DNA of 64,000 nt from Anodontia alba (taxonomy: Eukaryota; Mollusca; Bivalvia; Lucinida; Lucinidae). Below are positions 55,680 through 64,000 of this stretch, piece by piece. The position numbers and the translations under genes are program-made. Position 1 is the first letter of the stretch; each line of letters opens with the position of its first letter. The notes under the pieces were generated by a model that was given only the letters and a program-made list of their open reading frames with translations, was not told the origin of the DNA and searched no databases. Where the stretch lies: the NCBI GenBank assembly GCA_964016985.1, contig OZ024826.1, forward strand, positions 45,608,978 to 45,672,977, given 5' to 3'.

Positions 55680-56066
55680 CAGGTAGATCAGGTAGATGTT
55701 GCAGGTAGATAATTGTCAAAAATTGATGAGTCCTTTTTCACTAGATCTCCACAATATCAATGCACTTAGCAAGTTTGGTGAAAATCCATTGATATTTACT
55801 CACGTTATCATCCGGAAATGAAAATACAGACATGTCACCGGCAGATAACTCTGTCAAAAATTGACGATATTTGCCCATTAGCAATCCCCAACCAAATCTC
55901 CACAATATCAATGCACATGCAAAGTTTGGTGAAAATCCTTTGATATTTACTCAAGTTATTGTCTGGAAACATATCAATGGACGGACAGGCAGACAGACAG
56001 ATGGGCAGATGGACAACCAACATGAAACCATAATATCCCACCACTATCATGTGGCAGGGTATAAAA
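55680..56066. mobile_element. P7: short pearl-like element, same core as P3
   Basis: Two ~149-bp units (AAGTTTGGTGAAAATCC at about 55770 and 55921), GGACGGACAGGCAGACAGAC tract, hairpin CCCACCACTATCATGTGG, then AGGGTATAAAAAT. Confidence 0.68.
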
Positions 56067-56073
56067 ATGCTTG

Positions 56074-56303
56074 TTTGTTTGTGTTAAGGTTTTACGGCCC
56101 AGTCAACCAAATGGGGTCATGTCGAGCGCAGTCAGTTTACCTAACCACACATTTACTGGGCAGGTTAGTCCTCTAAGCGGTTAACCAGTATTGTGCACAT
56201 TCTTTCGCCAGAAACTGACAACTGCCCTTCTTGAATCAGCGGAAGGGAGAGACTGACCGTAGAAAATATTTCATGATCAATCTCCATGAAAGAATGTTGC
56301 CGA
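56074..56303 (-). mobile_element. SINE-2 fragment without head
   Basis: Body GTTTTACGGCCCAGTCAACC to AAAGAATGTTGCCGAA; 8-bp repeat AATGCTTG on both sides. Confidence 0.68.
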
Positions 56304-57160
56304 ATGCTTGGATAACCATTAGAAATGCATCAGTGTGGCAATTTTAATGAGTTGGTTTAAGGTGAGGCCAGTCAACAATATTTCAGTCATGTCAAGTTGC
56401 CTTCCAAAAAGAAAGAGAAAAGCAGAATAGAATAGGACTTGCTAAGGAGGCATACGGTTTTGGGATATTTTTCCCTTTTTCTCCATAAAGAGGAATGGAT
56501 ATTGTTTGGTTGATTTTTAGCTATTTCCAACAAGCAGACAACTGTGACTTCTTGTTAACATTACTGCAAACTTATTCCCTTTAAGGGGTCTACTCTGTAA
56601 GGGAAATTCTTTCCTAATAGATTAGACCCCTATTTAGAAGGGGCTTCAAACAATTTTTACAATGTTCCCTCCCCTGTAAGAATATCCATTCCCCTTAAAA
56701 TTTATGTTGTAGGTACTCATTGAATGCCCAGGTGAGGTGTTTCCAAGGAAAACTGGAGAAAATTATCCAATAATTATCATCAAATACTCCTTAGCAACTC
56801 CTCTGATAATGATACTTTTTTTCTTGGAAGTATGTCTGATCTGGAGATAGGAGAATTCAAAATTTTGAATTTGTAATCTAATTTTAAAGAGTTTTCCTCA
56901 GATATATGGCCATGTGGGTATATGCTTTAAGTTAGAAGCTGATTCTAAATGACATATTGCCATTATGTGTCTTTGGAGCACAGGCTGCCTACACTGGTAC
57001 AGATAGGTCTACGCCTCATTTAATTCATATTTACAGAATCACTGCATACTATATGTCCATGGACAGCAAAAGCCGATGAAATTGCATAGATGTGTAGGCT
57101 CATCTAAGAGTTTGCTATCTGCATATGCCCCTAGAAGCAGTTCTACCAGGTTTTACCATT
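56304..57160. other. Intron stretch with no recognised feature
   Basis: Apart from a half F hairpin near 56695-56770 (TTTATGTTGTAGGTACTCAT) nothing stands out. No family-like coding block. Confidence 0.5.
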
Positions 57161-57164
57161 TAGT

Positions 57165-57355
57165 ACTTTAGTAGTCTCTGAACAAATTCAGCATATGAAA
57201 AATTGATAGGATTTATATTTCCAGATAATACAATTTGACATATAGGAGAAAATTTTCACAAAATGTCAAACCCTATTTTCTGAAGAAAAAAAAATAGAAG
57301 GTTGTTTCAAAATGTAGTGTGCTGAAACTTTTACCCCGCATGCAGGGCATTAAAC
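57165..57355. repeat. E-family hairpin MITE, decayed
   Basis: GTAGTCTCTGAACAAATTCA to ACCCCGCATGCAGGGCATTA. 57356-58120 holds a possible P-type 5' end (57955-57990) and nothing else recognised. Confidence 0.5.
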
Positions 57356-58122
57356 TTAGGACTACTATAGGTCACACCTATGAGCGGACAAAAGAGTGAT
57401 TTTTCTAAATTTTCCCTGAAAACAGGGCTTAAGATTTCTTGAGAATGATTTGTAACTTTTCCTACAACAGAATTCAGCTGAAAAAAAAAATCAGAGAAAA
57501 ATTATAAGAAAACATAACTCTAATGTCACTGTCATCTTAAAAAGGCAAAAGTGTAACAGGTATAAAATGGCAAACTACATGTACTTTTATAATACATGAC
57601 TGAATATTTTCAGTGAAATCTTTCACGCTGAAGGATCTATTATGTATTTTACAGGGTATTAAAGAAAAACTGAAATAATTGGTTCTTTGAACAGAAATCT
57701 GCAAATCTCATTGCAAATAGCGTACACACTGACCAGATGTCATATTTTTTGGTGTGATTGGGTCGTTTTTTGGGACACTATGATTTATGGATTATTTATT
57801 TCCAAACAGGTGAAACCATTCAATCCTGTATCTGCCATATGAGGTACAATGCAACAAAGGGCCCTTAAGCTTTTAGGCAAAAAAAAGGCGCATATCAGCC
57901 TGCATATTCATGCAGTCTGATCAGAATCTATGTTTCTCATTTCAGAACGAGACAAAGTGACCAGTGGGTCACATATACCCAAGCCAGTGCCATCACTAAC
58001 AGTATCAGTCTTTACACAATGACATTGACTTTCTATTTTAAGTAAGACTTCTAGCTGTTTATATTAATAAAATCTGGAAACTAAATGTAGCAATTGGCAA
58101 AATGTTAACTAAATCCATTGAC

Positions 58123-58346
58123 AGGCCTTGATATAGACTGGCTCCAGTCTCCAGTGACTAAATATTTCTCTCATAATCCTGTTTGATAATCCACTAAAAT
58201 AAAACCAAAAAAATACCATGACTATAAAGGCTTGTCACTAGACCAGCCTTTATAGTCATGATATTATTTTTGGCTTCATTTTAGTGGATTATTAAACAGG
58301 AAAAAAAATATTTAGTCACTGAAGACTGGAGCCAGTCTAGCCTTGA
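58123..58346. repeat. HP4: isolated ~225-bp hairpin
   Basis: Arms of about 100 bp: AGACTGGCTCCAGTCT, GACTAAATATTT, AATCCACTAAAAT and ACCATGACTATAAAGGCT all have complements, with a short loop around CACTAGACC. No other copy seen in the window. Confidence 0.75.
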
Positions 58347-58360
58347 TAATAAGACACTTT

Positions 58361-58967
58361 AACCCTTAAAGCGCCAAGCAAAATTTGTAGCACACTCTTT
58401 CAAGTGCTCTCCATCAAAGAAGTAGGGATAAAGTAGGGCTCAAAATTTTGAAAAAGCAGGGCAAAAGTAGGAATTTAAATCATGTATAGTAGGAATAGTT
58501 CTGAGTGTTTTAAGACTTAGAAAAAGATATATAATGAGCAAATGTTTTGCAAAGAGAAAAAGTTTTCTCTGAACAATAACACTACATTACCATAAAAAGG
58601 GAAGATCTGATTTTTACAGACTCCGAGTGAGTGAAGCGAGCGAGGGAAAAATTACAATTTTTGGTCACTTCAAACAACTTTGGACTAAATAGTAGGGATA
58701 ATAGGGCATTTTCAGAAAAAAAAAGGGAAAAGTAGTAGCGCAAAAAAGTAGGGAAAAGTAGGAATAGTAGGAAAAGTAGGGCCCGCTTGAAACATTCATT
58801 TTTTTTTTTTTTTTTTTTTTTTTTTGAAAAAACAATTCTTGACATTTCATGTGAATTGTCTGCCAAACAGACAATTCACATGAAATGTCAAGACTTGTTT
58901 TCTCTGAAAAATAAAATAAAAAAAAAATGTTGTCTGCTGCAGTTGTCACTGGCGCTTTAAGGGTTAA
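58361..58967. mobile_element. D-family MITE split by an M element
   Basis: TTAACCCTTAAAGCGCCAAG left, GGCGCTTTAAGGGTTAA right, perfect GACATTTCATGTGAATTGTC palindrome. The inserted M copy (58399-58793) has AAGTAGGG repeats and TTTCAAGTG / CGCTTGAAA ends. Confidence 0.78.
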
Positions 58968-59013
58968 TGCCAAAACTTAGACACAGATATCCACTAATGC
59001 TATGGAAGGGTAA

Positions 59014-59318
59014 TTGTTTGTGTTGAGGTTTTACGGCCCAGTCAACCCAATGGGGTCATGTCGAGCGTGGTCAGTTTACCTAACCACACGTTTACTGGGC
59101 ATGCTTAGTCCTCTAAGGGGTTAACCAGTATTGTGCACATTCCTTCGTCAGAAACTGACAACTGCCCTTCTTGAATCAGCGGAAGGGAGAGAATGACCGT
59201 AGAAAATATTTCATGATCAATCTCCACGAAGGAATGTTGCCGACCTCGGCGGGGGTTGAACCCACGACCTCCTAGTCTCCAGTCGGACGGCGCATCCAAC
59301 TGAGCCACCGAGGCTGGC
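59014..59318 (-). mobile_element. SINE-2, complete, with exact 14-bp duplication
   Basis: Direct repeat CTATGGAAGGGTAA at 59000-59013 and 59319-59332. The minus-strand head has box A GTGGCTCAGTTGGATGCG and box B GGGTTCAACCCC, and the body ends AAACCTCAACAC. Best SINE-2 in the window and probably recent. Confidence 0.88.
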
Positions 59319-59407
59319 CTATGGAAGGGTAAACAAGCGTATGTATGAACATACATACAAATGAGTGGACAAACTGAAAAGCAAAAACTATATACTCTTC
59401 AGCATAC

Positions 59408-59624
59408 AAGTATACTCTTTCCCTGCTAGTGGCCACTTTCGTCGTCTGCTGATAACCTTTGCAAACAGTATGGACCCAGATCAGGCCGACAAAATGTCGG
59501 GCCTGATCTGGATCCCAACTGTTTGACACTCTGATGGTATTCCTAAAAGATGTTTTTGAAAAAGTTAATTTAAGAAAAAGATCCACAAGCAACAAAAAAG
59601 CATGCAAAAATACCCAAAGTGTTA
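59408..59624. mobile_element. C-family MITE, copy C4
   Basis: Left TTAA lost (ACTCTTTCCCTGCTAGTGG); right TTAA at the end; hairpin GACCCAGATCAGGCC. Confidence 0.75.
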
Positions 59625-59651
59625 ATCAGTGGCCGATATACAATATATCAA

Positions 59652-59890
59652 CATTTTCTTTTTTTTTTCTTATTTGGGTTTTACGGCCCTTTCAAGAATA
59701 TTTCACTTATATCGAGCTAATCGTTCATCAAAGGTGGGCAAAATCCGTAGAACCCGGGAGAAAACCATCTAACCATCCGTAAGCAGAACTTAGCTTTCCC
59801 ACATGTGACCGAGTGAGGCTCGAACCACAGTGGTGAGAAACCTAACGGATTAAGAGTCAGGTCTCTTATCCACTAGCTATGAGGGCCCGC
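59652..59890 (-). mobile_element. SINE-3 with target duplication
   Basis: CAATATATCAA at 59641-59651 and 59891-59901. Box B complement GAGGCTCGAACCAC. 59902-60310 holds nothing recognised. Confidence 0.78.
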
Positions 59891-60312
59891 CAATATATCA
59901 AAATAGTAGGCCCTGAGTCTGATCTGGGCATTTACTGTTAACATGCAGAATAAGAGCCCTTTTTCAATGTTGCAATGTTTTTAAACATCCAAAAAATTCA
60001 GAGAGTAAGAAGCACAAGTTATTTATCAAACACAGGGGAGGAAAGTAATCCATTTTTCATAGGGAAACAACACAAATGATAGGTTTGGGTTATAAACTTA
60101 TGTATCACGTACATTATACAATTATTGACTTCAATGAGGCCAACCCGAAAGTGATATTCAACAAGGCCAAAATTGAAATATGACTGAAACTGAAATAACT
60201 GTAAAATATATGGGTAGTTTTAATTACATCTGAAATACACAGAAAACATTATTTCCTAAACCAGGTTAAACTTTGGCCTCTGTACTCTAAATCATATTGT
60301 TAGTCTTTTTCT

Positions 60313-61210
60313 GAAGCAAATCTCTTTTGTGTTTGCTGCCATTTTTTTTTTCCAGAAGACACCTGCTGGAAAGTTGTTTGTAACATGAAATCTGATTGGC
60401 TTTTGAGACTTTGTTTTAATTGCAACTGGGGTGAGTTGCATAAGGAAAGCGCTTTCATGTAGTGCTCTGTAGCGATTTGTCCTTGATATGCAATGGTCCG
60501 CTTGTTTGGAGCGCTTTTTAAAATGTCTGCTAAATGACACGATTTTTCAAACAATGAATTTCTCGTAAAAAACTTGCTTCAGCGATTGGCTTTGTGTTCT
60601 ATGGTCATTTCAGCACAATGCATGTCATCTAAGGACAAAAAATAAATAAGAAACATTTCATCTCTTAAAACGGCCGCCATTTTGCTTTGTCTCATTGCTA
60701 TGCAACAGTCTGTTTCAAATAGTGAGTCAGCTCCGAACACAGTTACAAAGCACTATGAAGCCCTTTTGGTAACGTACAGTTGCATTGCGAAGCGCTACAA
60801 AGCGCTCTGTAACGCTCGCCTTATGCAACTCGTCCCAGGCTGACATTTGACTTAAAAATCATGTAGATTTCATTTGGACAAGATGTTCATTTCAATCAAT
60901 ATTTTCAGCTCAGATACACTTTTTTCTCTCTGATACACTTAGAAGAGTTCCACAGTAGTTTCTGTGCTGTGGTTGGTATTTTTAGAGTCCTTTTCTGTCA
61001 GAATTCTCTCTAAATCCTCTGAATTTAATGACTCAAATTCCTCTTTTGTGTTTGCTGCCATTTTTTACCAGAAGGCACTTGCTAGAAAGCTCTTTGTAAC
61101 ATGAAATCTGATTGGCTTTTGAGAACATGTGTTTTAATTGTAATTGGCTGACATACGACTCAAAATCATGTATATTTCATTCTGACAGGATGTTCATTTC
61201 ATTACTCAGT
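60313..61210. repeat. Direct repeat pair, one copy interrupted
   Basis: 60313-60425 plus 60839-60905 and 61035-61210 are the same ~180-bp sequence (CTTTTGTGTTTGCTGCCAT, AACATGAAATCTGATTGGCT, GGCTGACAT). The first copy is split by the terminal-repeat element at 60426-60838; the second is an empty counterpart. Confidence 0.75.
60426..60838. mobile_element. Terminal-inverted-repeat element in the 60.3-kb repeat
   Basis: Ends CTGGGGTGAGTTGCATAAGG and the complement of CTGGGACGAGTTGCATAAGG, 18 of 20 alike. GCGCT-rich subterminal motifs (AAGCGCTTTC, GCGCTCTGTAACGCT). No transposase. Superfamily not certain. Confidence 0.7.
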
Positions 61211-61305
61211 CTATTTTTGGATGTCTAGAAATCTAATATCAAAAACCTGTAAAAAATATGAATCTCTGGAAACTGGTTTGTTCTGGGTTTTGCCTTAATA
61301 TTAAC

Positions 61306-61529
61306 CTAGGCCCAGTTGTTCAAAGCATCATTAGTTTAACGAGCTTGTTATTGATCAAAATGTTAAATCTTCTAGTAAGTACAATATCTAATTCACAGGT
61401 ATTTTTGCTGAAAAAATGTGAGTAGCTTTTGCAAATGCAAAAATGTTAGTATATATGCCATATTTAATGATCAAATTTTTAACGATAAGTTAACTAATGA
61501 CAATGTTAGTTTTGAACAACTGGGCCCTG
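61306..61529. mobile_element. Palindromic MITE A9, one arm partly deleted
   Basis: The right central stem is missing (the sequence jumps from TTTTGCAAATGCAAAA to ATGTTAGTATATATG). The left end is GGCCC, not GGGCCC. Confidence 0.82.
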
Positions 61530-61680
61530 AGAGAAGAGTTTTATCTAATTGTAGTTTCACACTGAGATTTGTCAAAGCTGTCTGGGTAATATAACAATCT
61601 TTTTTGAGGCCCAAATTAGGGTATACATATCATACCTCCAGATAAAGCATGTTTTGCAACTGGTAAGTACTTGTGGCAAG

Positions 61681-61891
61681 TTAACTCTTTCCCCGCTAGT
61701 GGCGACTTTTGTTGTCTACTGATAACCTTTGCAAACAGTTTGGACCCAGATTAGGCCCAACAAAATGTCAGGCCTGATCTGGATCCAAACTGTTTGACAC
61801 TGATGGTATTCCTGAAAGATTTGTTTTGAAAAAGTTAATTTTTAAAAAAAATCGACAGATGACAAAAAAATTACCCAGCATGCAGAGTTAA
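61681..61891. mobile_element. C-family MITE, copy C5
   Basis: TTAA borders and complete hairpin; right end shortened. Confidence 0.83.
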
Positions 61892-61914
61892 TTAGGCTAC
61901 CTGGTTATGTGTCT

Positions 61915-62045
61915 AAAAAAGTGGTCTGTATGGCAAACAGTGAAGACTTTGATCAAACTGCTCTTAAACCTGATCAAACTACTCCTTTAGGAGCAGTTTA
62001 ATCTGGGTCTGCACTGTTAACACAAACATGGCTGTCAAACTACTT
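61915..62045. repeat. G-type hairpin remnant
   Basis: GGCAAACAGTGAAGACTTTG and ACTCCTTTAGGAGCAGTTTA; it lies about 25 bp downstream of the donor of the 62071-62197 exon. Confidence 0.55.
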
Positions 62046-62070
62046 GGAGTATATACAGTATTTACCATAC

Positions 62071-62197
62071 CTGCAACAACATCTCCGGCATTTTCTAACA
62101 TGCCAAGTACGTGTGATATCAAGCCAACTTCTGTGCATGCCTGTAGGTTCCGCCTACTCTTCTTCAACATTGCCATCACAACACTCCATAGCTCTGC
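62071..62197 (-). CDS. NBEA/LRBA: NBEA/LRBA exon 2 of 9 seen
   Basis: 127 bp, 42 codons plus one base. Acceptor ACAG at 62201-62198, donor GTATGG from 62070. It starts in phase 0 with A-E-L-W-S and contains [11 protein letters not shown], a near-invariant NBEA/LRBA signature in the armadillo-like N-terminal part. It ends GDVVA plus G, which joins AT of the next exon to make Asp and restores ADLLVDML. The helical, Leu/Met-rich composition fits an alpha-solenoid. On the upstream side a SINE-1 copy begins only about 13 nt from the acceptor, so much of the branch-point region is SINE sequence. Downstream lies a G-type hairpin remnant, then a 15.5 kb intron. Confidence 0.93.
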
Positions 62198-62210
62198 CTG
62201 TAATCAAGAT

Positions 62211-62410
62211 TGTGATGATTTGGTGTTTTATCTCCCTTTCAACATTATTTAAATCATACTGAGATGATGAGGGGTGATAATGAACGACTGTGCAATTAAG
62301 CCCTTTACAGTTATAAGCTAAATTCCACCTCTAGAGGGATTTCGAATGCAGGAATACTTGACTGATACACAGTCAGAAGCGCTAACTGCTTGGCCACTCA
62401 GACACTTCAA
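62211..62410 (-). mobile_element. SINE-1 copy at a splice acceptor
   Basis: Body GATGATTTGGTGTTTTATCT, head region ending TTGGCCACTCAGACACTTCA. It begins about 13 nt upstream of the 62197 acceptor. The head lacks a MITE A insertion, so it shows the empty site. Confidence 0.75.
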
Positions 62411-62454
62411 TCAATTCAAGACAATGACAATGTCATAACTCCAAAACCACCTCC

Positions 62455-62745
62455 TACAAAACTAATTATTTTCATAGTTTTTCACAGAAACTTGGGTTTG
62501 ACATTTCATGCAAATGGTCTCCTCAGAGGATAATTTGCAAGAAATTTCAAACCATACATACCATTACTAACAGTATCAGTCTTTCTCTCATTACTATAAT
62601 CTTCCATTTTAGGTAATACTTACAGCTCCATACAAAAGCTCCAGATAAGAGTGGGTATTCACATATTTTTTCTTATTTTTCCACAAAAACATGAGGCGCT
62701 TCTAATAAGTATCCACAACGTATGTTTTTGTGGGTGCCATAATGT
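62455..62745. repeat. E-type hairpin and F-type half
   Basis: 62455-62570: GACATTTCATGCAAATGGTC palindrome. 62635-62740: CTCCAGATAAGAGTGG to AACGTATGTTTTTGTGGG. Confidence 0.55.
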
Positions 62746-62829
62746 ATGGAGCAAGTACATGTATGTGTTACTGAATAAAAATATGCCAATGAAAACAGTA
62801 TTAAATCTGGGAAAAGGGCTTTAACTTAC

Positions 62830-62894
62830 AACAGAAGTAAACTGCAAGGGAGCTAACTCAGCAATTATACGAATTATAGCTTCTAATCCCTTCA
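62830..62894 (-). CDS. NBEA/LRBA: NBEA/LRBA exon 1 of 9 seen (boundary uncertain)
   Basis: A minus-strand open stretch ends in a strong donor (GTAAGT at 62829-62824) and reads KGLEAIIRIIAELAPLQFTS then V. It ends in phase 0, as the next exon (start 62197) requires. Placed before AELWS, it aligns position for position with the family segment that precedes the conserved AE[IV]WS motif; E, I, L and T coincide. The acceptor is the weak point: AG at 62896-62895 lacks a pyrimidine tract. The frame stays open upstream to about 62943, so the exon may start earlier. No hairpin family overlaps it, which fits a conserved exon. An alternative is a chance open stretch next to a donor-like sequence. Confidence 0.6.
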
Positions 62895-63149
62895 CTGTTT
62901 TGTCATTACCGGTATTTTGTGCCTTTATGGTTAGGAACTCTTAGCAACTGTCTTGTATGCCTGTTTGACATCATCAATGCACAATTCATATTGAATTAAG
63001 AAAAACAAAATTTTAAAATGACATAAATCACTAAAAGTCTGTATTTTTGAAGTTGGTTGTCTGGCCAATTCAACCTGATACGCCTTTCTTATTGCTATAA
63101 AGAAAGAAGTCTGTTGAGAAAAAGTGTGAACTTTTATCATAGCTAACCT

Positions 63150-63300
63150 TAGTATAGGGCCAAAGCGACCTGAACAAACAGTTAAGAGCCGCAGAATGCA
63201 GCATCTGATCAGGGTCTGCACTATGTGCCACTTATCCAGCAGTTTTTGGACACAATCTTTTTGTATTGTGTGCAGATGAATTATGAAAACTAAGTTAGCA
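63150..63300. repeat. H-family hairpin, one arm decayed
   Basis: CTGAACAAACAGTTAAGAGC and GCAGCATCTGATCAGGGTCT. 62895-63150 before it shows nothing. Confidence 0.5.
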
Positions 63301-64000
63301 TAGCTCCAGACAAGGCACTTTATACAACAAAAAAGTACTGATATTATTTTTTCTCCACGAAAGCATGGGTTGAGGTGCTACTAATAATGAGTACCCACAA
63401 CAGAAGCTTTCACTGAGAAACAAGATAAATATTTAACTTGACACTTCTATATATAAAGCGCCTTAGCAAAATTTGTAGCAGACAACATTCAATCTTTTTT
63501 TTTTTTTTTTTCAGAGAAAACAAGTCTTGACATTTCATGTGAGAAATGTCAAGACTTGTTTTCTCTGAAAAAAAAAATAAAATAAAAAAAAATATTGTCA
63601 TCTGCTGCAGTTGTGATTGGTGCTTTAAGGGTTAATGCTTTGTTTTCAGCAGAAGACATACTGATATATTTTTCTTATTTTTCCTAGAAAACAGGTCCTG
63701 GCATTTCATGTAAATTGTGGAGAAAAATATCACGAATGTGTCGACTGCTGAATTGGCCCTGAGTGTTGTAAAGTTAAACTGTCCATTATTCCAGATAAGG
63801 CCCTTTTTTCATCTAAAAAGTACCAATACTTTTCTTACTTCTGCACAAAAACATATGTTGTGGGTACCCATTAGAAGCATCTTGCTGAGGCACTTCTAAT
63901 GAGTACCCACATGTTTTTGTGCAGAAAAAAGAAAAGAATTTTTAGGATATCCCCTTTTATCTGAAGCTGTGACAGTCCCAATATTTGTAGTATGTATGGT
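63300..64000. repeat. Run of F, D, E and F hairpins to the window edge
   Basis: 63300-63440 F type. 63450-63636 D type (TTGACATTTCATGTGAGAAA, ends GTGCTTTAAGGGTTAA). 63640-63775 E type. 63778-63970 F type with CCATTAGAAGCATCTTGCTG. Confidence 0.6.

Larger units (their letters stand above)
5808..62894 (-). other. NBEA/LRBA: Neurobeachin/LRBA-family gene, internal segment of nine exons
   Basis: Nine minus-strand blocks join into one uninterrupted frame of about 320 residues, and every junction keeps phase. The order of motifs matches the N-terminal region of vertebrate NBEA and LRBA as I remember it: an armadillo-like stretch ([19 protein letters not shown]), then a ConA-like/LamG-type domain (PYLY, GKGFQHC, VYNRW, FSGQL, LFSEAL). 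The family is large cytosolic BEACH-domain scaffolds acting in vesicle traffic and PKA anchoring; that role is family knowledge, since the BEACH and WD40 parts are outside the window. Because the phases fit, I expect no missing exon between 62.2 and 5.8 kb. Invertebrates often have one co-orthologue of NBEA and LRBA. Details such as [11 protein letters not shown] and FDKCF look more LRBA-like, so I do not choose between them. Confidence 0.93.

Noticed and set aside
59240..59318. tRNA gene
   Set aside because: Boxes A and B are present, but the unit is a SINE head with a non-tRNA body and a target duplication. The same applies to 15780-15846 and 17161-17235.

Overview
The window is intron-rich, AT-rich metazoan DNA and is almost saturated with short mobile elements. 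I infer a marine bivalve mollusc, perhaps a venerid clam. The reasons are the dense foldback MITEs, tRNA-headed SINEs, pearl/Helentron-like elements with core tandem repeats, and LINEs of types I associate with bivalves. There are no bacterial features. The species call is an inference and could be wrong.

One host gene is visible, on the minus strand. Nine short exons, read from about 62.89 kb down to 5.81 kb, join in one open frame with compatible splice phases. They encode about 320 residues from the N-terminal part of a neurobeachin/LRBA-family (BEACH) protein: the armadillo-like start, then the concanavalin A-like (LamG-type) domain. The first recognisable exon (62830-62894) has an uncertain acceptor; the other eight have clear AG and GT borders. 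Introns measure about 0.63, 15.5, 29.6, 3.2, 2.1, 1.4, 1.9 and 1.8 kb, and the last intron (over 5.8 kb) runs off the low-coordinate edge. No promoter, first exon or BEACH/WD40 part lies in the window.

The rest is intronic repeat. Nine copies of a palindromic MITE (family A, ends CWGGGCCCAGTTGTTC) and many TTAA-flanked hairpin MITEs (B, C, D, E) are present. Further hairpin families are F, G, H, I, N and O. Several families with unrelated ends carry the same inner hairpin (CAAACAGTG..GATCAG), so cores and ends look interchangeable. Five retroposon types (SINE-1 to SINE-5) occur, several with exact target-site duplications. Pearl/Helentron-like units (P1-P8) carry tandem cores, often 145-150 bp, then ACGG/GGAC-rich tracts and in several cases a 3' hairpin. 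Two dead LINE copies (36.7-38.3 kb and 50.3-51.6 kb), a pogo-like TA-flanked element (2.27-3.70 kb), a hAT-like element, three elements with an unusual three-arm foldback layout (HP1-HP3) and one candidate processed retrocopy (24.05-24.45 kb) complete the list.

Nesting is deep, up to four levels at 19.6-23.3 kb and 46.6-48.7 kb. Eight of the nine exons have a mobile element or minisatellite within about 110 bp of a splice site. Most translated reading frames in the window are hairpin arms or repeats read through and are not genes.
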